Part shown: positions 6,507 to 10,640 of the stretch, one piece after another | Layout: each line of letters starts with the position of its first letter | Numbering within the stretch: the stretch's first letter is position 1 | Origin: Streptosporangiaceae bacterium | GTDB taxonomy: Bacteria > Actinomycetota > Actinomycetes > Streptosporangiales > Streptosporangiaceae | Length of the DNA: 10,640 nt | Assembly (NCBI GenBank): GCA_030040815.1 | Contig: JASHSZ010000312.1 | Location: 1-10,640 of the forward strand | Reading direction: 5' to 3' | Position numbers and translations under genes: made by a program | The notes under the pieces: model-generated | What the model was told of the DNA's origin: nothing | Seen by the model: the letters and a program-made list of their open reading frames with translations, nothing else | The model's database searches: none

Positions 6507-6950
6507 TGCGGACGTGCATGGCCGGGCGCGCAGCCCGGCCACGTAGTCTGACGGCGCGCCAGCGGCCTCGGCCGCGTCGGCCATCATGCCGATGTAGCGG
6601 GCCGATGGCAGCCCGCCTTCGTAGTCGTTGAGCACGTACAGCCACGCCACCACGTCACCGTCCTCCGTGCTCACCCTGACCTTGGACTTGCGGTAGTAGC
6701 CGAGGGATGCGCCGTCCCACTGGTCGAGCGACTCCTCGTCTGGCTCGGTCATCTCGTACAGCGTGACGAATACCCGCTCGTCGGCGTCCTCGACAACTGT
6801 CGGCAGTGCGCCCTCCCAGCCGAGGTCCTCGCCGCCGAACGTCAGCCGCCAGCCGTCGAGCCAGCCGGTGCCGTGCTGTGGCGAATGCGGGCACCGTCTG
6901 GCCATGAGCGCCGGGTCCATGTTGCCGGCGTACGCGGCGTAGAGCGTCAC
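6498..6950 (-). CDS. Gamma-glutamylcyclotransferase-like protein with altered catalytic position
   Basis: The 150-residue protein has the compact barrel of the gamma-glutamylcyclotransferase family, which releases 5-oxoproline from gamma-glutamyl peptides or amines. The N-terminal substrate loop reads LYAAYAGNMDP (3-13) where the family norm is YGSN. FVTLYEM...LDQWDGASLGYYRKSKVRV (61-93) matches the strand and loop that carry the catalytic glutamate (LDxxEG; Glu98 in human GGCT). Here that residue is Asp79, not Glu. WLYVLNDYEGGLPSARYIGMM (103-123) matches the conserved YVxxxY...PS..Y block. Length is typical for bacterial members. The GTG start at 6950 is just downstream of a candidate -10 with no ribosome site, so it may be leaderless. 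It is divergent from lpdA by 107 bp and could share control with it. Activity may be weak or shifted because of the Asp; family assignment is firm, function less so. Confidence 0.8.
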   Translation of the reverse strand: MTLYAAYAGNMDPALMARRCPHSPQHGTGWLDGWRLTFGGEDLGWEGALPTVVEDADERVFVTLYEMTEPDEESLDQWDGASLGYYRKSKVRVSTEDGDVVAWLYVLNDYEGGLPSARYIGMMADAAEAAGAPSDYVAGLRARPCTSAGG

Positions 6951-6958
6951 GTCAAATA

Positions 6959-6964
6959 AGAGTA
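6959..6964 (-). promoter_or_regulatory. Candidate leaderless promoter of the cyclotransferase gene
   Basis: Minus-strand TACTCT (6964 to 6959) fits TANNNT and stands eight bases before the GTG at 6950. No Shine-Dalgarno sequence lies between them (TATTTGAC), so a leaderless transcript is likely. No clear -35. Confidence 0.4.
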
Positions 6965-7045
6965 CGAGTTCGGCTGCGCATCCTGCTGGCGAACCTGCCT
7001 GTGCGGCTGCGCGGTGCCGATGCGGCCAGGCCCGCGCCGATAGGA

Positions 7046-7058
7046 CACAATCAGAAGG
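7046..7058 (+). promoter_or_regulatory. Candidate leaderless promoter of lpdA
   Basis: The AT-rich TAGGACACAAT (7041-7051) is the only plausible -10 near the gene. CACAAT ends six bases before the GTG at 7058, the same spacing as in front of the mutase ATG. AGAAGG abuts the GTG directly, too close to act as a ribosome site, so a leaderless start fits best. Confidence 0.4.
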
Positions 7059-8458
7059 TGAGCCACCCGCAGGCCAGGATCGCGATCTTGGGCGGGGGTC
7101 CGGGAGGCTATGAGGCCGCCCTGGTCGCCGCGCAGCTGGGTGCTGAGGTCACCGTGGTCGAGCGGGACGGCCTCGGTGGAGCCTGCGTCCTCACCGACTG
7201 CGTGCCTTCCAAGACGCTGATTGCCAGTTCGGGGATGATGGCGGCCCTTAACGCCTCGCCGGGTCTCGGCCTGCGGATCAATGCGGAGGGGAACGGAGCC
7301 GTTCACATCGATGCGCCTCGACTGTACGCGAGGGTCCGGGCGCTGGCCCGGGCCCAGTCGGCGGACGTGGCATCGCGGCTGGCGGCCGAGGGCGTCAAGG
7401 TCATCTCGGGCACGGGCCGTCTCGTCGGGCCGCGGGCCGTGGTGGCCGGCGACGCCAGGGTGGAGGCGGACGCGGTCCTGATCGCCACCGGCGCCGAACC
7501 CAGGCTGCTGCCGGGCGCGGAGCCCGACGGAGAGCGCATCCTGACCTGGCGCCAGCTGTACGACCTCACCGAGCTGCCGGCTGAGCTGATCGTGGTCGGC
7601 TCCGGTGTCACCGGGGCCGAATTCGCCAGCGCCTACCAGGCCCTCGGGTCCCAGGTGACCCTCGTGTCGTCCCGCGACCGGGTGCTGCCGAACGAGGACG
7701 CCGACGCGGCCATGGTGGTCGAGGACGTCTTCCGCCGCCACGGCATGACAGTTCTCGGCCGGTCCAGGGCAGCGAAGGTCAGCCGTAACGGTGACGGCGT
7801 GACCGTCACGCTGACCGACGGCCGGACCGTACGCGGCACGCACTGCCTGCTGACGGTGGGCATGGTGCCGTGCACGAGCGGTCTCGGCCTTGCCGAGGCC
7901 GACGTCGAGGTGGACGACGGCGGGTTCGTGCGGGTCGACAAGGTGTCGCGCACGTCCGCACCCGGCGTTTACGCCGCCGGCGACTGCACCGGGGTACTCA
8001 TGCTGGCCTCGGTGGCGGCCATGCAGGGCCGCATCGCCATGTGGCACGCACTGGGCGAGGCGGTCAAGCCGCTGCGGCTCACCAACGTGGCCGCGACCAT
8101 CTTCACCGAGCCCGAGATCGCCACCGTGGGCATCCCGGAAAAGGCGGTGCAGTCAGGCGACGTTCCGGACGCGGTCGTGGTCAAGCTGCCGCTCGCGACC
8201 AACGCCCGGGCGAAGATGCAGGGCTTCCGGGACGGCTTCGTCAAGCTCATCGCGAACCGCAGCAGCGGTACCGTGCTCGGCGGCGTCATCGTCGCGCCGC
8301 GGGCCAGTGAGCTGATCCTCGCCATCTCACTCGCAGTCGAGCGGCGCCTGACCGTCGACCACGTCGCGCAGACCTTCGCGGTGTACCCCTCGCTGTCCGG
8401 CAGTGTCACCGAAGCCGCGCGCAGGCTCATGCAGTCAGCCGAGGCGAGCGCTGGCTGA
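7058..8458 (+). CDS. lpdA: LpdA-type NAD(P)H:quinone dehydrogenase (flavoprotein disulfide reductase family)
   Basis: The 466-residue FAD enzyme has the lipoamide-dehydrogenase fold: FAD-binding GGGPGG (12-17), the redox-active region GGACVLTDCVPSK (40-52) with Cys43 and Cys48 at the usual C-x4-C spacing, the NAD(P) motif GSGVTGAEFA (181-190), the second FAD motif GVYAAGDC (303-310) and a C-terminal dimerisation domain. The His-Glu dyad that lipoamide dehydrogenase needs (HPTLSE) is replaced by YPSLSG (443-448): Tyr443 for His and Gly448 for Glu. It should therefore not act as an E3 subunit; mycobacterial LpdA relatives are NAD(P)H:quinone reductases. The strand after the NAD motif ends VSSRDR, with no acidic residue, which suggests NADPH can be used. 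An open frame extends to 7001, but GTG 7058 puts Met seven residues before the first beta strand, as in the family. The next gene follows after 64 bp and is probably co-transcribed. Confidence 0.88.
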   Translation: MSHPQARIAILGGGPGGYEAALVAAQLGAEVTVVERDGLGGACVLTDCVPSKTLIASSGMMAALNASPGLGLRINAEGNGAVHIDAPRLYARVRALARAQSADVASRLAAEGVKVISGTGRLVGPRAVVAGDARVEADAVLIATGAEPRLLPGAEPDGERILTWRQLYDLTELPAELIVVGSGVTGAEFASAYQALGSQVTLVSSRDRVLPNEDADAAMVVEDVFRRHGMTVLGRSRAAKVSRNGDGVTVTLTDGRTVRGTHCLLTVGMVPCTSGLGLAEADVEVDDGGFVRVDKVSRTSAPGVYAAGDCTGVLMLASVAAMQGRIAMWHALGEAVKPLRLTNVAATIFTEPEIATVGIPEKAVQSGDVPDAVVVKLPLATNARAKMQGFRDGFVKLIANRSSGTVLGGVIVAPRASELILAISLAVERRLTVDHVAQTFAVYPSLSGSVTEAARRLMQSAEASAG

Positions 8459-8512
8459 CCTCTCGCAGCGCCGGGCCGATCGGCAAACCGTGGAGGGCAG
8501 CGAGGCGCTATC

Positions 8513-8517
8513 GGGAG
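8513..8517 (+). promoter_or_regulatory. Ribosome binding site deciding the start of the second PH-like protein
   Basis: GGGAG followed by five bases and ATG at 8523 supports this start over the in-frame codon at 8403, which would overlap the end of lpdA by 56 bases and add an Arg-rich, unfolded-looking extension. Confidence 0.65.
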
Positions 8518-8522
8518 CAGCG

Positions 8523-9122
8523 ATGACCGGGCACGCGGTAAATGACCCGGCGCGGACTGCGCCGCCGGACGACGAAGCCGACGTCGAGTACCGGCTAAGC
8601 CCGCAGCACCGGCGGCCTGCGCGGACGCACTTCTTGTTCATGGCGGCGCTGACCGCCGGGTGTGTCGTCACCCGGCTGCCAGTCCTGGGTGGCGCCGCGG
8701 TTCTGACCGGCGCGCTCGCTCTCTTCTTCGGAGTCAGTTATGTGTGGCGCTGCCGGTTCCGGACCAGGGTGACGAGCCGGGGCATCGAGATCCGCGGCTA
8801 CTTCAATCACTTCGTGCCCTGGGAGCTGGTTCGCGACGTCGAGGTTACCGAGTCCGGGCCGGACCGGGTGCAACTCGGCGATGGCCCCGAGGGCCCGCAG
8901 TACACGCGGCTGCGGCTCACCGGGGCTAGCGTCGCCAGCATCGGGAGCCTGAGCGGCAGCGTGTCGCGGCTGGCCAGCATCTCGGTCGTGCGCGCCAACG
9001 GCAGCAAGCTGCTGCTGCGGGCTCCGCTGGTCAGCGGGTGGGCAGCCGACCCTGAGTTCGACCGGAAAGCGTGGCAGCTGGATCAGCTCTGCGTTCGGTG
9101 CGGCCGGGGCGCCATCGCGTAG
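8523..9122 (+). CDS. Small membrane protein with PH-like domain
   Basis: The 199-residue protein has a polar N-terminus (1-33), two close transmembrane helices (about 36-50 and 53-72) and a cytoplasmic beta-rich domain (about 78-170) with the bacterial PH-like pattern: RFRTRVTSRGIEIRGYFNHF, then VPWELVRDVEV, followed by strands (SISVVRANGSKLLLRAPL). This is the topology of actinobacterial bPH_6-type membrane proteins and resembles the gene at 5591-6430, although that one is longer and has a third helix. The C-terminus carries a CVRCG pair of cysteines (190, 193) of unknown meaning. It lies 64 bp behind lpdA on the same strand, so an operon is likely; a role at the membrane beside a quinone-reducing enzyme is conceivable but unproven. 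Its stop is only 10 bp from the stop of the convergent gene. Confidence 0.72.
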   Translation: MTGHAVNDPARTAPPDDEADVEYRLSPQHRRPARTHFLFMAALTAGCVVTRLPVLGGAAVLTGALALFFGVSYVWRCRFRTRVTSRGIEIRGYFNHFVPWELVRDVEVTESGPDRVQLGDGPEGPQYTRLRLTGASVASIGSLSGSVSRLASISVVRANGSKLLLRAPLVSGWAADPEFDRKAWQLDQLCVRCGRGAIA

Positions 9123-9132
9123 CGGGCGGCGG

Positions 9133-9489
9133 CTAGTGCGACGGGCGGCCCAGGTCCGGGTCGTCGGGCACGTCGAGCCCGTGCTGGCGTAGCCTGCTCG
9201 CCCGGATGTCGTCGGCGTAGGCCGCGACGGTGAACACGCTGCCGCACAGGATGAGCGCGATCATCATGACCGCGAACCAGGCCGGCGCGGGGGACAGCTC
9301 GAGCAGCAGCACGGCAACCACCGTGCACACCGGGATGATCACCGCCAGGTGCCGCACCACGGTACGACCGCGCCAGCCGGCGTCGGTGAGCTCGTGCCGG
9401 ACCCAGTCCCGGTTCTCCGCCGGCAGCCGGAAGCCGGCCGCGAATCTCATCCATCGCAGCGGACCGGGATCGCCGGGCAGTCTGGTCAT
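9133..9489 (-). CDS. Small two-helix membrane protein, DUF5313-like
   Basis: The 118-residue protein has an amphipathic, charged N-terminal half (RWMRFAAGFRLPAENRDWVRHELT, 12-35), two transmembrane helices (about 47-64 and 70-90) and a polar C-terminus containing RLRQHGLD (99-106). The pattern of aromatic/basic residues, RLPxxxRDWVxxxL, paired helices and a terminal HGL motif matches what I remember of the actinobacterial DUF5313 family; the function of that family is unknown. Its ATG overlaps the TGA of the carboxylase gene by one base (TGATG), so it is translated from the same mRNA by coupling; no independent ribosome site is evident. A membrane role linked to the carboxylase is suggested only by this coupling. 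Confidence 0.65.
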   Translation of the reverse strand: MTRLPGDPGPLRWMRFAAGFRLPAENRDWVRHELTDAGWRGRTVVRHLAVIIPVCTVVAVLLLELSPAPAWFAVMMIALILCGSVFTVAAYADDIRASRLRQHGLDVPDDPDLGRPSH

Positions 9490-10640
9490 CAGCGCAGCTG
9501 GCAGATCAGGGCTCCGGCTGGCACGGTCTGGCCAACGGCCAGGGTGAGCCCGGTGACCGTGCCGGCCTTGTGCGCGGTCAGCGGCTGTTCCATCTTCATG
9601 GCTTCGAGCACGACGACAGTGTCGCCGGCCTCGACGTGCTCACCGTCCGCAGCCACGATCTTGACAATCGTGCCCTGCATGGGGCTGATCAGGTCATCGC
9701 CGGCATGCGCTCCCCCGGCGGCCGGCCCGCGGCGGCTGCCCGCGCGGGGCTGCCTGCTGGCCTGGACCGGTCGGGCTGGGCCAGCGAGCCCGGCCAGCCC
9801 GGCCGGGATGCTCACCTCGATTCGCTTGCCGCCAACCTCGACGATGAAACGGTCGCGCGCCTGGATAGTGTCGGGCTGGCGGCCGCCGTCAGCCTGATAC
9901 GGCGGGATCTCGGTGGCGAACTCGGTTTCGATCCAGCGGGTGTGCACCCGAAACGGCTCGTCGGTGAACGCCGGGTCGCTCGCGACGGCCCGGTGGAATG
10001 GCAGCACGGTGGGCATGCCCTCGATGTCGAACTCGGCGAGCGCGCGGCGAGCCCGCTCAAGCGCCTGTACCCGCGTCGCGCCGGTGACGATCAGCTTGGC
10101 GATCAGCGAGTCAAACGCCTGCGGCACGGTCATCCCGGCCGTATACCCGGCGTCCAGCCGCACTCCCGGCCCGTTAGGCTGACGCCAGCCGGTGATGGTA
10201 CCCGGCGCGGGCAGGAAGCCGCGCCCGGCGTCCTCGGCGTTGATCCGGAACTCGATCGAGTGCCCCCGGATCTCGGGATCGCTGAAGCTCAGCGGCTCGC
10301 CGTCGGCGATCAGGAACATCTCGCGCACCAGGTCAATGCCGGTCACCTCCTCGGTGACCGGGTGCTCGACCTGCAGCCGCGTGTTCACCTCCAGGAACGA
10401 CACCATGCCGTCCTGGCCGATCAGGAACTCACACGTGCCGGCGCCGACGTAGCCCGCGGCGCGCAGGATGTCGGCGGACGCGGTGCGCAGCAGCTTGTCC
10501 TGCTCGGTGGTCAGGAACGGGGCCGGGGCCTCCTCGACGAGTTTCTGGTGCCGCCGCTGGAGCGAGCAGTCTCTTGTCGACACGACCACGACGTTGCCGT
10601 GAGAGTCGGCCAGGCACTGGGTCTCGACATGCCGGGGCTT
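9489..10640 (-). CDS. Acyl-CoA carboxylase alpha subunit (biotin carboxylase + BCCP), N-terminus outside window
   Basis: Read from the right edge the frame is open for 383 residues; the first visible residues [16 protein letters not shown] are internal to the biotin carboxylase domain, so the start lies beyond the window and the GTG at 10589 is not a start. Visible parts are the end of the ATP-grasp domain with [19 protein letters not shown], Glu71, and [16 protein letters not shown] (82-97; Glu84, Asn86, Arg88 are catalytic-type residues). Next are the biotin carboxylase C-terminal domain ([17 protein letters not shown]), an Ala/Gly/Arg linker (about 280-312), and a biotinyl domain with EAMKM whose Lys349 (codon 9594-9596) is 35 residues from the end, the normal place for biotin. 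It makes carboxybiotin from ATP and bicarbonate for a partner transferase (beta) subunit acting on acetyl- or propionyl-CoA. That subunit is not in view. It is coupled to the downstream membrane protein. Confidence 0.93.
   Translation of the reverse strand, partial: KPRHVETQCLADSHGNVVVVSTRDCSLQRRHQKLVEEAPAPFLTTEQDKLLRTASADILRAAGYVGAGTCEFLIGQDGMVSFLEVNTRLQVEHPVTEEVTGIDLVREMFLIADGEPLSFSDPEIRGHSIEFRINAEDAGRGFLPAPGTITGWRQPNGPGVRLDAGYTAGMTVPQAFDSLIAKLIVTGATRVQALERARRALAEFDIEGMPTVLPFHRAVASDPAFTDEPFRVHTRWIETEFATEIPPYQADGGRQPDTIQARDRFIVEVGGKRIEVSIPAGLAGLAGPARPVQASRQPRAGSRRGPAAGGAHAGDDLISPMQGTIVKIVAADGEHVEAGDTVVVLEAMKMEQPLTAHKAGTVTGLTLAVGQTVPAGALICQLR

Noticed and set aside
7001..7057. Upstream extension of lpdA to a GTG at 7001
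   Set aside because: It adds 19 Arg/Ala/Pro-rich residues before the FAD-binding strand and has no ribosome site; GTG at 7058 fits the family and a nearby -10.
6947..8047. 366-codon open frame on the minus strand opposite lpdA
   Set aside because: Antisense to a well-supported flavoprotein; His/Arg/Gly-rich translation without domain signatures.
8403..8522. Upstream extension of the second PH-like protein into lpdA
   Set aside because: It overlaps lpdA and adds an unstructured Arg-rich stretch, while ATG 8523 has a GGGAG five bases upstream.

Overview
The window is high-GC, GTG-rich chromosomal DNA from an actinomycete (Actinomycetota). The basis is the codon use, the family makeup (stand-alone mutase large subunit, LpdA-type quinone dehydrogenase, acyl-CoA carboxylase alpha chain with fused biotin domain, small actinobacterial membrane proteins) and several candidate leaderless promoters. 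The neighbourhood recalls, from memory only, mycobacterial and Streptomyces regions where amidohydrolases, a small membrane protein, lpdA and an acyl-CoA carboxylase lie close together. I see no tRNA, rRNA, CRISPR array, transposase, integrase or phage gene.

Layout from left to right. (1) The 3' end of a membrane-protein gene (+, to 290) converges on a penicillin-binding D,D-carboxypeptidase gene (-, 350-1669), with a large hairpin between them. (2) A 304-bp divergent promoter region separates it from a methylmalonyl-CoA mutase large subunit (+, 1974-3554) that carries the substrate residues of true methylmalonyl-CoA mutase but has no B12-binding domain. (3) A 516-bp gap, less GC-rich than its surroundings, with a 14-bp direct repeat and small hairpins. 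(4) An M20D amidohydrolase (+, 4071-5351), then a hairpin and a PH-like membrane protein (+, 5591-6430). (5) A divergent pair: a gamma-glutamylcyclotransferase-like protein (-, 6498-6950) with an unusual active-site residue, and an LpdA-type flavoprotein (+, 7058-8458) followed by a second small PH-like membrane protein (+, 8523-9122). (6) On the minus strand at the right edge, an acyl-CoA carboxylase alpha subunit (running off the window) is translationally coupled by a one-base stop/start overlap to a DUF5313-like membrane protein (9133-9489).

How the parts may work together: the carboxylase alpha chain and the mutase belong to the same propionyl-CoA to methylmalonyl-CoA to succinyl-CoA route, although they are about 6 kb apart on opposite strands and the carboxylase beta chain, epimerase and mutase small subunit are not in the window. 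LpdA-type enzymes pass electrons from NAD(P)H to quinones. The amidohydrolase and cyclotransferase suggest amide and glutathione/gamma-glutamyl turnover. The carboxypeptidase is cell-wall maintenance. This looks like core or semi-core metabolism. I found no convincing novel defence or mobile system; the best leads are active-site substitutions and regulatory architecture.
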